This document shows, in pieces, positions 43,101-51,196 of a stretch of 64,000 nucleotides of DNA. The notes under the pieces are model-generated. The model worked only from the letters and a program-made list of their open reading frames with translations. It searched no databases and was not told the DNA's origin. The first letter of the stretch is position 1. Each line of letters begins with the position of its first letter. Source of the DNA: Anaerosacchariphilus hominis (GTDB lineage: Bacteria > Bacillota > Clostridia > Lachnospirales > Lachnospiraceae); the NCBI RefSeq assembly GCF_014290175.1, contig NZ_JACOOR010000001.1, positions 62,001-126,000 of the forward strand, in the 5' to 3' direction. The translations under genes and the position numbers were made by a program.

Positions 43101-46100
43101 GCGGTGATGGTCGCACCGCTGGCCGTGTACGTCCAGCTATGCTGATGCTGGGTCACGGTGAACGGCTCGCTGTAGCAATTGTAGCCGTTGCTGCACTGGA
43201 CGAAAATGTGGTACTGATAGCTCTTGTCTACGGGCAGCCCGGAGATCGTGAGCGTCTTGCTCTGCCCGCCGGTATGCGTCGCAGTATTAACTTTTTTGAA
43301 ACTCGTGGTCCAGTCGTTGGTTGATTCGTTAAACAGCTCCCACCAGTAGTAGTAGGTGTCGCCCTCCGTTTCGGGCGCGATTACCGCAGTCAGCGTGATA
43401 TTGCCGTCCGTCGCAAACGCCGAGTTTCCGGTGTAGTTCGTATCGCTATTCGGATAAATCTTTTCGACCGCGAAGGGGGCTTTTTCAACGGTGACTTTTT
43501 CCGAGATTGAATTGGCGTTGGGGAGCCATTTGTTATCCCTTGTTTTTTTGTAAGCGTACCCCTTCGCCAGCAGCGCGTAGGGCTTGACATAGCCGGCATC
43601 GCTCGTGATCTCGCCGTAGCTGCCGCCGCTGAGGCTGGCGCTGCTACCGTCGTCCTTTACAGCCACACGGCTGAAGGTGCCGTTGCTCAGCGAAAGCTTT
43701 CCGCCGTTCTGCGCCGTGACAATGGCGAGCTTCGTATCCTTGTCGTTGACGGTCAATTCCGCGTCTTTGCCCTCCACCGTCACATTGAAGCCTCCGTTGC
43801 TGCCCGTGACCGTCAGAGAAATGCCCTTGGCGGTGAGGTTTGCTCTTGTGACACTTTTCCCGCCGGTCGCCAGCGTCACCGGCCCGTGGGTCAGCTCATA
43901 GGTGGTCGAATGCCCGTCGGCATAGCCATTCACATCCTGATACAGCGTGATGGTCTTTTCGCCGTCCGCCGCGTTCGCCGCCTCGATGGCAGTGGCAAAG
44001 GCCGCGTACCAGCTCGTCTTGCCGCCGACGGTCAGCGACGCCGCCATCTGCTTCTTACAGACACTGCAAATGCCCTTGCCGTCCGTGCCGCCGTTGTGCG
44101 TATGCGACACGACCTTGACATTTTCCAGCGTATTCACTCCATCATTGGTCACAGCCTGATTATCACTTGCTCCGTAATACGCCGCGCCCTCCGCCAGCAG
44201 GTCGGCGAGTTTGCGGTCGCCGTTGCTTTTGATTATCGTAAATGTGCCGCCGGAGAGCTTGACTTTGGTGGTGTAAAAATCCGCGAAGACAAACGTGCCG
44301 CCGGAGATCGTGCCCGTGACATTGTAGTCAAACGTAACGCCGCCATATTTCTTTTCACAATTAAAGCTGCCGCCGCTGATGTTCGCGGTGCTGCTGCCAT
44401 TGAATTTGACAGGACCATCGAAGGTACCGCCCTTGGCGTTCAGCGTGCCGTTCACCGTGACGGAGGCGTCGGTAAATGTGACGCCCGCCTCCACCGTCGC
44501 CGTGCCGTTGATGGTCGCACCTCTATAGCTGCCGCTGGCAAAGGTCACATTCGCGTTTTCAGCGACCGTCACATTCTTGGCGGTGTACGTTCCGCTCTCC
44601 AGCGTCAGCGTGCCGGTCAGCGTTATGGAGGTGCCGTAAGGCATATCCCGCAGCAGGGTCAGCGTCGGCTCGGTGCAGCCCTCATTGCTCCAGCCGTTCA
44701 AGGTCTGGATGGCCTCTACATAGCCGTTTTCCAGCGCACTGTCTTCCGTGAAGTAGGCAGTCTTGGTCGTGCCGTCAGCAGCCTTGGCGGTGATCTTCGT
44801 ATACAGGTCCTTGTGGCACACAGAGCACACAGGGTTGCTGTCATCGGCGCACTGATGGACGCACTCCGTGAACTGAACCTTGTACGCTGTATAGCCGGTC
44901 AGTTCGGAGATTTTCTCCGTCTTGGGAACGATGCTCCAAGCACCGTCCTTTTCGCCGTACAGCTCGCACTTCGCGTAGTCGGTTCCCAGCAGGTCGTTAA
45001 CGGTGAGGCTCTTGCTCTTCGTGTTGTCCGTGATCTTGCCGATGGTGCAGGCGTTTGTATTGCCCTTCCACAGCTTCAGGCCGTAGCCCGTACTTGTGGA
45101 GCCATACGCAGCATTGCTTAAAACCAACTCGCCGATTTTGCCGCCAAAGCGCTCCAATGCGCCGCCGGCCTGCAGCTCCACGCGCGAAATCTCGCCGGTG
45201 TAGGAGTCGTCAACCGCCAGCGTTCCGTTGGACCCAACCGAAAACTTGACATTGAGCGCCTGCGTCCCGCCGCCCTTGCTAGAATCCTTGACCGTCAGAG
45301 TATTGGACTTGTTCCCGCCTCCGACATGAATGTATTTATTCTCGGTGCTGACAGTTTTGCCATTCAGATCCAGCGTCGCTGAGTAGTTCTCAGAAGAGCA
45401 ATTTCCTGTGAGCGTCACATTCCGCAGCAGCGTCACGGTGCTGCCTCTGGCTGCATTAAACGCATCCGTCAGCGTCTTATAATAGGCGCTATCGCCCACG
45501 CGCGCGTCGAATTGCGTTTTGCACTTCTTGCAGGTGTAGCCGGTATCGTCCATCTCGTGCGTGCAGGGCACAAGATAGACCTTGCCGTCCTTGCCCAGAC
45601 TGGTCTCGCTGTCGGCGGCGTCCGCCTTGAAGTTCTCGGCGCGGAGCGTCACGCCGCTTGCCGGTTCGGCGATGGCCCCAAGCTTTATGCCTTCACGCAC
45701 GCCCACATGGATGACCGAATTCTCACTCAATTCGCCTGATACAAGAATGGGCAGCTTCCAATCAAAATTGGCGTAATAACCGGCCTTCACCAAGCCGGAA
45801 ACAGTGAGCTCAGGAGCTGAGTTTTCCTGTCCGCCGTAGTAAACGTCATATCGATTGTTGTCGGTAACGGTAGCATCGGTGAGGGTAATAGCGCCCTTTC
45901 CATAGATGCCGCCGCCCTCGAAGGTGCTGTTGTTTCCGGTGATCGTCACACCCTTGACGGTTACCCCTCTCTCCGAATAAATGCCGCCCCCGTGGCCATA
46001 ACTTGTATTCCCCGTGGCGGACGCCTTGTTGTCGGTGATCGTGGCGTTGGAGATCGAAACATTGCCGGCGTTAAAGTGGATATAGATCCCGCCGCCGTTG

Positions 46101-47200
46101 CCCTTGGTGGCTGTGTTGCCGGTGATGGTGCCGCCGTCCATGGTGAAGCTGCACTTCTCACCCACGTATACGCCGCCGCCACCGCCGTCAGACGCACCCG
46201 CAGTGTTATCGGAAATGGTGCCGCCGTGCATGGTGAAGCTCGGCGGGTCGGTCTGATTCGACGTGCCGACAAGGAACACACCGCCGCCGGAGCCGCTGTC
46301 TGTTTTATTACCGGTAATCGCTCCACCATACATGGTAAAGGACGAGCCGGTCTGATAGGAGCCGCCCTTTATACCGACCTGCACGCCGCCGGTGATCGTG
46401 CCGCTGTACAGCTCAAATTTGCCGCCGTTGACGGTCACTCCGCCTTGGATTTTGCCATTGCCGGAGCAGTCGGTCAGCGTCAGCTTCGCGCTGCCGCCGA
46501 CGGTGATTTTGCCGTTGATCGTCTGCCCATTCAGGCAGAGGTTGACCTCGCCCGTTGGTACAGTCCAGTCTGCCGTTACAGACTGCGTCAGATAATAGCT
46601 GCCCGCAGTACTGGGCAGGGCATCGGGTGCCGTCCATGTTGTGCCGGTGTTATGGGTATGACCGTTGACCGTTGTACTGCTGTCCTTGCCGCAGACGCAG
46701 TGGGTATGAACACCGGACTGTGCGTCTGCCAGCGGCGCGGTCTGGCTGTTGAACCAGCCGAGCAGCGCCTCGAAGTCCGCGCCGTTGATCTGCGCCTGCT
46801 GCTCTGCGTTCAGCGCTTCATAAGCATCATACGCCGCCTGAATGTCATTATAAGCTGCGTCCAGCTCGCCGGCGGTCATGCCGTCCAACTCACTCACGGT
46901 GGGCAGCGCATCGATCATCGTCTGCACAGCGGATACCGCCGCGTCCGCGTTGTTCCCGGCGTTTTCATCCTCGCCGATCTCGGGCGCATCCGCTTTGCTG
47001 TCCTCCGCGCCACCGGCGTCGGGGGTACCGGTATTCTGCCGGCCGCCCTCTGCACCGTTCTCATCCTCATTCGTTCCGGCCTGCTCGGATACGGCGGGTG
47101 CGCCGCCCGCCAGTGTGTCCCCCGCCGCTCGCACAGGTGCGGGCAGGAGCGTCAGACACAGTACCAGCGTCATGAGCATACTCAATACTCGTTTTTTCAT
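40127..47200 (-). CDS. Giant secreted surface protein (adhesin-like), interrupted at its 3' end
   Basis: The 2357-residue product has a signal peptide (MKKRVLSMLMTLVLCLTLLPAPVRA) and a FIVAR-like helical stretch (about 88-155). A right-handed β-helix follows, made of many GGGIY/GNTATKGNGGGIY-like turns (about 200-560), then repeated C-x2-C modules (CKKCKTQ, CSVCHKD, CSVCKKQ). Ig/MBG-like repeats run from about 1380 to 2060, followed by a Cys-pair module (CTDCNK, CTKCGHSY), a low-complexity NGNQNQKP linker and a last folded domain. Such proteins bind host glycans or partners. The mobile element replaced the membrane-anchor end with a stop, so the product is probably shed. The first two thirds are GC-rich, the end AT-rich. 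Confidence 0.85.
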   Translation of the reverse strand: MKKRVLSMLMTLVLCLTLLPAPVRAAGDTLAGGAPAVSEQAGTNEDENGAEGGRQNTGTPDAGGAEDSKADAPEIGEDENAGNNADAAVSAVQTMIDALPTVSELDGMTAGELDAAYNDIQAAYDAYEALNAEQQAQINGADFEALLGWFNSQTAPLADAQSGVHTHCVCGKDSSTTVNGHTHNTGTTWTAPDALPSTAGSYYLTQSVTADWTVPTGEVNLCLNGQTINGKITVGGSAKLTLTDCSGNGKIQGGVTVNGGKFELYSGTITGGVQVGIKGGSYQTGSSFTMYGGAITGNKTDSGSGGGVFLVGTSNQTDPPSFTMHGGTISDNTAGASDGGGGGVYVGEKCSFTMDGGTITGNTATKGNGGGIYIHFNAGNVSISNATITDNKASATGNTSYGHGGGIYSERGVTVKGVTITGNNSTFEGGGIYGKGAITLTDATVTDNNRYDVYYGGQENSAPELTVSGLVKAGYYANFDWKLPILVSGELSENSVIHVGVREGIKLGAIAEPASGVTLRAENFKADAADSETSLGKDGKVYLVPCTHEMDDTGYTCKKCKTQFDARVGDSAYYKTLTDAFNAARGSTVTLLRNVTLTGNCSSENYSATLDLNGKTVSTENKYIHVGGGNKSNTLTVKDSSKGGGTQALNVKFSVGSNGTLAVDDSYTGEISRVELQAGGALERFGGKIGELVLSNAAYGSTSTGYGLKLWKGNTNACTIGKITDNTKSKSLTVNDLLGTDYAKCELYGEKDGAWSIVPKTEKISELTGYTAYKVQFTECVHQCADDSNPVCSVCHKDLYTKITAKAADGTTKTAYFTEDSALENGYVEAIQTLNGWSNEGCTEPTLTLLRDMPYGTSITLTGTLTLESGTYTAKNVTVAENANVTFASGSYRGATINGTATVEAGVTFTDASVTVNGTLNAKGGTFDGPVKFNGSSTANISGGSFNCEKKYGGVTFDYNVTGTISGGTFVFADFYTTKVKLSGGTFTIIKSNGDRKLADLLAEGAAYYGASDNQAVTNDGVNTLENVKVVSHTHNGGTDGKGICSVCKKQMAASLTVGGKTSWYAAFATAIEAANAADGEKTITLYQDVNGYADGHSTTYELTHGPVTLATGGKSVTRANLTAKGISLTVTGSNGGFNVTVEGKDAELTVNDKDTKLAIVTAQNGGKLSLSNGTFSRVAVKDDGSSASLSGGSYGEITSDAGYVKPYALLAKGYAYKKTRDNKWLPNANSISEKVTVEKAPFAVEKIYPNSDTNYTGNSAFATDGNITLTAVIAPETEGDTYYYWWELFNESTNDWTTSFKKVNTATHTGGQSKTLTISGLPVDKSYQYHIFVQCSNGYNCYSEPFTVTQHQHSWTYTASGATITAKCTAEGCYLTDGNGGSVTIKAPAELTYSGEGKPATVTASSDWQGPAASEITISYIKTGKYGPEKLENDALPTKAGEYTASITVGEGNKAATASVKYTIQKADPVVTEWPTLSASVYVNSEATLTGGSGEGTFAFKAGTDKSWDSTGNKTTTVVFTPTDTNNYKELTRDYTVTVVKRTVKSCTTPTGITDKPYGTALEELGLPETVTITTEDGKTFDKIPVTWSGYNPNTLEEQTLTGTLDLTSIANEVEQPGMPVTAQIKVKLTTKSFSGISAAAYEGVYDGSPHGITLTGVPSGAIVKYGESADSCTQDSLTYTDFTDGAKTVYYKVSQPGYTDASGSATVNITKRPLTVSNITENKTYAYASGSDDKAIGVDIAGKLPPDRGTTIYTVAKKDPEQLLSEVTVDTAGNLTYKVNQVDSSKVGKTAIITVTASMENYENVEYTLTINITDKKTVEIKRGNTVSVDGSNALTYGEKVSKLTLGNTVFVETGTDDMIEGILLWSNPDEIPAAGTTQAGWVFKPADSTHYAELTGTAAITVAKATPIVVTVPTVAERGYNPDAALTSSDITGGSVTGVDGNSLAGTWSFTGTNIIPTVNNKGYQAVFTPDDTNNYNTVTRTITVTVNKAAKAPNMPQAAMAPAHSTKKVGDITLPDGWSWQEADKDTALADGVAVTATAVYTGADKGNYETESVSITITRSKCDHTHTEIRNQREATCTQTGYTGDTYCTDCNKLLSNGKELAALGHNYKATVTKQPTTTEEGVRTYTCTKCGHSYTQSIAKIKSDDSSKNNGNENQNPKSDDSSKDNGSQNQKPQSGTGNGNQNQKPQPDTDKGKEKGDSIKPYIKDESDKEGWDVIKPQLEETKAGDTVTVAMNGTTVVPKDVIDSIKGKDTTLVLDMGNGLSWKINGQDITDAAGDIDFDVTVGADAGKSIPVDVINNVTGERSSLNLTLAYDGEFGFTATLTVNMESKNAGLYANLFYYNEQTGKLEFI
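40131..40143. other. attR core of the mobilizable element
   Basis: ATAAATTCCAGTT, identical to attL. Here the giant gene reads into the element and stops at once at TAA (40127-40129). It lies 123 bases after the integrase stop codon. Confidence 0.85.
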
Positions 47201-47264
47201 AAGATTCTCCTTTAGGATATATGTATAAGTTTATATTCAGCCCGTTCAAGCACAGGCACAGCTT

Positions 47265-49628
47265 TTATAGATCATCCGGAATGAGCCGCAGCTTCTTCGC
47301 GGCTGTCCTGGCTTCCGCCCGGCGCTTCACGTCCAGCTTGTCGAGGATGTGGCTGACATGGGTTTTCACCGTGGGCAGCTTCACGTCCATGATCTGCGCA
47401 ATCTCGGCGTTGGACTTGTCCGCGCAGATGAGATGCAGAATTTGCAGTTCCGTGGGCGTCAGCTCCTCGCCGGGGGCAAGGCGGGGTTCGAGGAAATGCG
47501 GATAGAACGCCGCCTGCATCCGCACCGCCGCCATTAACTGCTTATACCACTTTTTGTCGCCATCCCATTCCAGTGCCCCCAGCAGCGGCAGCACTGCCGT
47601 GCCGTATACGCTGACGGTGCGGATGAATCGGTACTCTGCCGCCGCGTCCAGCGCCGCCGTCAATCGCTCGCGCCACCGCTCATCCTTCTTGCGGCGCAGG
47701 GCGATGGCAGTCAGGACATTCAGGTGAATGCCGTCGATGATGCGGGCGCAGTTTTGAATGTACGGCTCCATGGGTGAGAGCGTCAGCAAAGCGGCGTCCG
47801 GGCGGTTCTGCATAATTTCCACCATTGCCTGCGTGAGATACTGGTAGCGCCGCATGACGTTCAGGTGCGTGGGTTCGCAAGGGGCTTTTTCCCGGTACCA
47901 CGCATCCGCCGCATCAAGGTCGCCGGTGTGCATGTCAATACGGCAGAGCATGGCGTCCATATTGGGCAGAAAGCGAGTCAAACCGCGCTCGACAAAGCAT
48001 TCATGGAGCACCTCGATGGTGCGCCGCGCGTCGGTGGGCTGCCCGTTTGCCAGCTGGCTGCGGGCCAGCAATCCGCTGACGGCGAACTCCATGTCCGACG
48101 TGCCGTGGTTGCGGACCTCGTTCATCTGCGGGAGAAGGGACAGCATCCGGCCGGCGACGTCCTCGCCCTTTTCAAACTTGCTCTCGGCAATGGCGCAGTC
48201 GGCAAGACACACACTGTCCCGCCCCAGTACTGCCTCCACGGGGAGACGGAGGGTTTTGTAGAGCAGGTCGTCCTTTTTGCTCCATTCGGAAAAGTCCTTG
48301 CCACCGTTCATGATGCTCGGCAGCGCGCTCGTGACGGAGAAGGACGGCAGCGCCACCTCTTTGTTCGTCAGAAGCCGGAACACGGCGGGGATGGTTTCCG
48401 TCAGACCCTTCACGCCCCGCTGGGGCAGGGAGATGTCCAGCCATGCAAGGCGGCCGCGCGCCTGCTTTCCGGCGGCGTCCTGCCTGCCGCAGTGTTCGAC
48501 AAACTTTTGCAGTTCGCCATACCAGCGCTCCGAGCCTTCGTAATCCATGACCAGCGCGCAGAGCATGCTCATGCCCTGCATCAGAGAGGGGGATGCGAGA
48601 ATTTCCGCCTCCGGCAGGCTGCGGTAGTATTTTTCCATCTCGGCATAGTGCCCCATGCCGGGGTGAAGTTCTGCATTACGCACCAGCAGCTCGGAAACCT
48701 TGGAATGGTCACCGCCACTGGTGTAGCATTCTAGGGCGTGGGCGTAGTCTTCCTTCAGCTCATAGTACAGCCCGCCCCGGCTGATGAGCGCTTTGCGCTT
48801 TTCCTCGGTATACTCCCGTTCCATCTCCCAAAGGAGAAAAGCCCGGAAACCCGGCCAGAAGTGGAAGCGCTGGCAGTCGTCGTAGCGCAGCATAGTAGTG
48901 TATCGAAAAATCCAGTCCAGCCGTTCGCCGGCACGGGGATCACCGCTGACCATCCGCGCCATTTTCAGGTCAAAACTTTCAAAGGGGGCCAGCTCCAACA
49001 AGAAGCGCCGCACCGGCAGGTCAAAGCGCCGGTAGATGGCGGTCTCAAAGTAGAGGAACACCTCGTGGAACACCCGCGCCACCAGCTCCGGCGTCCACGG
49101 CTTGTCCGGGGACATGCACCGCGCCGTGATGGCCACACCCAGCGGATAGCCAACGGATTCTTTCAAAATTCCATCAATCTCGCTATCTGTTACGTTTACT
49201 CCCGAAAGCTGAAACAGCCGCCGCACATCGCCCTCATCAAAAAGCAGGTCGTCGGCCTCCAGCACCGTCATCAGCCCCGTGTACTGAAACGCCGTCAGGC
49301 AGCCGGGCGGCACACCGCGCGAGAGCAGCACAAAACGGTGCTCCGGACTTGAGCGAATCAGTTCGCAAAGAGCCTGCTGCCCGGCTTCCTCCTGCATGAG
49401 CTGAAGATCGTCAATCAGCAGAATGTCCCAATCCTGCTCTGACGGTGGAATCGCACAGTCTGGGTCTGCCGCACTTTGCCGCAGCACGTTCTGACCGTGC
49501 AACAGGGCGTCCGCCAGTACGGTCTTTCCAAAGCCGCAGGGCGCACTGAAAAAAAGGACTCTACCATGCATCATGAAGCTGTCAAACTGTTTCTGAACGG
49601 AGGTCTTTATGATAATATTTTTGGTCAT
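47265..49628 (-). CDS. MalT-like LuxR-family ATP-dependent transcription activator (787 aa)
   Basis: The N-terminus is a STAND-type ATPase with Walker A APCGFGKTVL (about 29-38) and Walker B ILLIDDLQL. A long helical TPR-like middle follows, and the C-terminus has a LuxR helix-turn-helix (LTPTELQILHLICADKSNAEIAQIMDVKLPTVKTHVSHIL). AGGGAGGG sets ATG 49628 over a longer reading. The gene ends 64 bases before the giant surface-protein gene in the same direction, so it likely activates that gene on a signal sensed by its middle domain. Confidence 0.88.
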   Translation of the reverse strand: MTKNIIIKTSVQKQFDSFMMHGRVLFFSAPCGFGKTVLADALLHGQNVLRQSAADPDCAIPPSEQDWDILLIDDLQLMQEEAGQQALCELIRSSPEHRFVLLSRGVPPGCLTAFQYTGLMTVLEADDLLFDEGDVRRLFQLSGVNVTDSEIDGILKESVGYPLGVAITARCMSPDKPWTPELVARVFHEVFLYFETAIYRRFDLPVRRFLLELAPFESFDLKMARMVSGDPRAGERLDWIFRYTTMLRYDDCQRFHFWPGFRAFLLWEMEREYTEEKRKALISRGGLYYELKEDYAHALECYTSGGDHSKVSELLVRNAELHPGMGHYAEMEKYYRSLPEAEILASPSLMQGMSMLCALVMDYEGSERWYGELQKFVEHCGRQDAAGKQARGRLAWLDISLPQRGVKGLTETIPAVFRLLTNKEVALPSFSVTSALPSIMNGGKDFSEWSKKDDLLYKTLRLPVEAVLGRDSVCLADCAIAESKFEKGEDVAGRMLSLLPQMNEVRNHGTSDMEFAVSGLLARSQLANGQPTDARRTIEVLHECFVERGLTRFLPNMDAMLCRIDMHTGDLDAADAWYREKAPCEPTHLNVMRRYQYLTQAMVEIMQNRPDAALLTLSPMEPYIQNCARIIDGIHLNVLTAIALRRKKDERWRERLTAALDAAAEYRFIRTVSVYGTAVLPLLGALEWDGDKKWYKQLMAAVRMQAAFYPHFLEPRLAPGEELTPTELQILHLICADKSNAEIAQIMDVKLPTVKTHVSHILDKLDVKRRAEARTAAKKLRLIPDDL

Positions 49629-50112
49629 TTCTTCCCTCCCTCGTATAATATCTTTTAGATACATAAATACATGCATCTTGGTTAATAAGTTACAATACAA
49701 AAATATATGCTTTTTTTATTATTTATCTCTTGACATCATACCGCTGGACTTTGATACAGAGCGAGATTGCCATAAGCCTTTCGCAATCTGTCTCAAATTA
49801 TATTATACGTGTTTGTTTCGTAATGTAAATCATCCCAAAGGATGAGACACGCTGCATGCTTTAATTGTCATCATTCCAAGAGACGGCATACATCCAATGA
49901 TTATGAAATCATAAAAATCTCTCAACTTCTCTACCATAGATTTAAGTATCAGTTCTCTGCTCATTGCACACGCAAAAAAATCCGCCCAGATTAGAACCTA
50001 ATCTAATCTGAACGGAATACTCATTCAGGCTTGATATTTTTCAAGTAGAACTATTTTTAATCATTACCCTTTTGTTAACTACAAGAATTTACAACATTTT
50101 ACACCAGTTGCA
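49629..50112. other. Non-coding leader and promoter of the LuxR regulator gene
   Basis: On the minus strand TTTACA (49824-49829) and TATAAT (49802-49807), 16 bases apart, form a promoter about 170 bases before the ATG. The leader contains a hairpin AGATTGC/GCAATCT (49764-49789). No gene is seen in the rest. Confidence 0.5.
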
Positions 50113-50259
50113 TTATAGCTTTTCATTTCTGTTAGCAGAAATGCTCATTTTTTGATTACCTTCCTGCCTTGTAATCACACGCAGTCCAAACAGTTCTTCA
50201 TAAAAATCAATTGATACGTCAATGTTATCAACAATAATCAATACATTTTTCAAACTCAT
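50113..50259 (-). pseudogene. N-terminal remnant of a glyoxalase/VOC-family protein
   Basis: 48 codons: MSLKNVLIIVDNIDVSIDFYEELFGLRV matches the first β-α-β unit of VOC (glyoxalase/bleomycin-resistance) proteins, usually about 120 residues, and then the frame is lost after TRQEGNQKMS. Its ATG overlaps the stop of the DUF4186 fragment by ATGA, so the two were once a coupled pair. Confidence 0.65.
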
Positions 50260-50511
50260 ATTTTATGTTCCTGCCTCTCGATTTCTTTTTGAATCCATGT
50301 CATAATTACATCTACAAGATAATCCCGCTGCACCTGACTTAGTTTCTTGCCCGGCTGCATTTTATGCCACTTTCGGATGCACTCCCTGCAGCATGTTGCT
50401 GTTGCGTGCTGGGCAATAAATACTGGATGTCCACGCATTGGTGTCTGTTTGCCATCATTTGCTATATATGCTGGAGCTTCTCTCTTTGCAATAAAATCCT
50501 TTGCATGTTAA
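50256..50511 (-). pseudogene. N-terminally truncated DUF4186-family gene
   Basis: The frame HAKDFIAKREAPAYIANDGKQTPMRGHPVF, then AQHATATCCRECIRKWH and a helical end, matches the C-terminal two thirds of DUF4186 proteins. A stop codon lies directly upstream of the histidine, where the family continues, so the N-terminal third is missing. An internal ATG at 50438 would give 60 residues. The function of the family is not established. Confidence 0.65.
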
Positions 50512-50581
50512 TCTACTGTCTTCGTAAGAATATTTTTTTCTTTCTGTCATTTTTTAATCTCTCCTTTTCCGTAACGCAAAA

Positions 50582-50619
50582 AGGACACTTCTCTAAAATT
50601 TCTTTTAGAAAAGTGTCCT
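50582..50619 (-). terminator. Long hairpin with T-run in the accessory boundary
   Basis: AGGACACTTCTCTAAAA and TTTTAGAAAAGTGTCCT pair over 17 positions with one mismatch around 4 bases. The minus strand continues with TTTTTGCG. It works as a minus-strand terminator or is the end of a decayed insertion sequence. Confidence 0.55.
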
Positions 50620-50639
50620 AAATTAGTGCATTATCAAAT

Positions 50640-51196
50640 TTTACTTTCAAGTAGTATTATCTGAACTTATTCGCAAATATTCATATCTGACTAACCATTT
50701 GTTGTCATTTTGTTGTCATTTTGACACATACATCAGAATTACAACTCTGTATGACCTTGATAAATGGCGGTTTTGCGACATTTCTACTTGTCAATGGACT
50801 TCATCGTCGGGAGCAAAATTCGGCTCCCTTCATCCTGTTCCATGCCGCTCTGTAAGGGTTCAAAACCCGCACAATACTCGATTCGTGAAATTTTTTTCAT
50901 TCGTCTCGTGTCCTCTTGTGCCGTCCTTTTCGCTTCAAAAGTTGTAGAAAAGTTGTAGAAAGTTGTAGTGCGCCTGTTATGGCATATCGCTGGCATAGAA
51001 ATGGCAAAAATTTGCTGCGTTACTCAGGATGCTATATCTAACATGATCTCTACACAAAGAACGGCTTGATTGTTTAACCGCAGACGCATACATTATTATA
51101 TAATAACCTTCAATTCCATCTAAGTCAACGATTTTATCGAAACATTTTATTACTTTTATTGCCCCACCTTTAATACATAATAAAGAGGAGACTGTC
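50640..51196. other. Non-coding region before the conjugation operon
   Basis: No convincing gene is seen. It contains a tandem TTGTTGTCATT pair (50699-50720), a GGGAGC/GCTCCC hairpin (50809-50828), and GGGTTCAAAACCC (50856-50868), which resembles a tRNA T-arm without the rest of a tRNA. One end of the second conjugative element probably lies here. Confidence 0.35.

Noticed and set aside
45800-46450. Regular repeats that might suggest a CRISPR array
   Set aside because: They are in-frame codons of β-helix turns (GGGIY-like) of variable spacing, not identical repeats with unique spacers.
43886-47215. Several long plus-strand open frames opposite the giant surface-protein gene
   Set aside because: They mirror the repeated GC-rich codons of the real gene, lack ribosome sites and domains, and have Arg/Ala-rich shadow composition.
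48738-49352. Open frame of about 200 codons opposite the LuxR regulator
   Set aside because: Antisense shadow; the minus-strand regulator has complete ATPase and helix-turn-helix motifs.
50582-50619. Hairpin as the end of an insertion sequence
   Set aside because: No transposase gene, partner end or target duplication was found nearby, so only a terminator-like hairpin is claimed.
50856-50868. GGGTTCAAAACCC, resembling a tRNA T-arm
   Set aside because: No acceptor, D or anticodon arms are found around it and no CCA end follows. It may be a remnant or chance; it is not called as a tRNA.
50784-50996. Minus-strand frame of 70 codons in the gap before the conjugation operon
   Set aside because: No ribosome site, family or protein-like pattern was seen, and it overlaps hairpins in an otherwise non-coding stretch.
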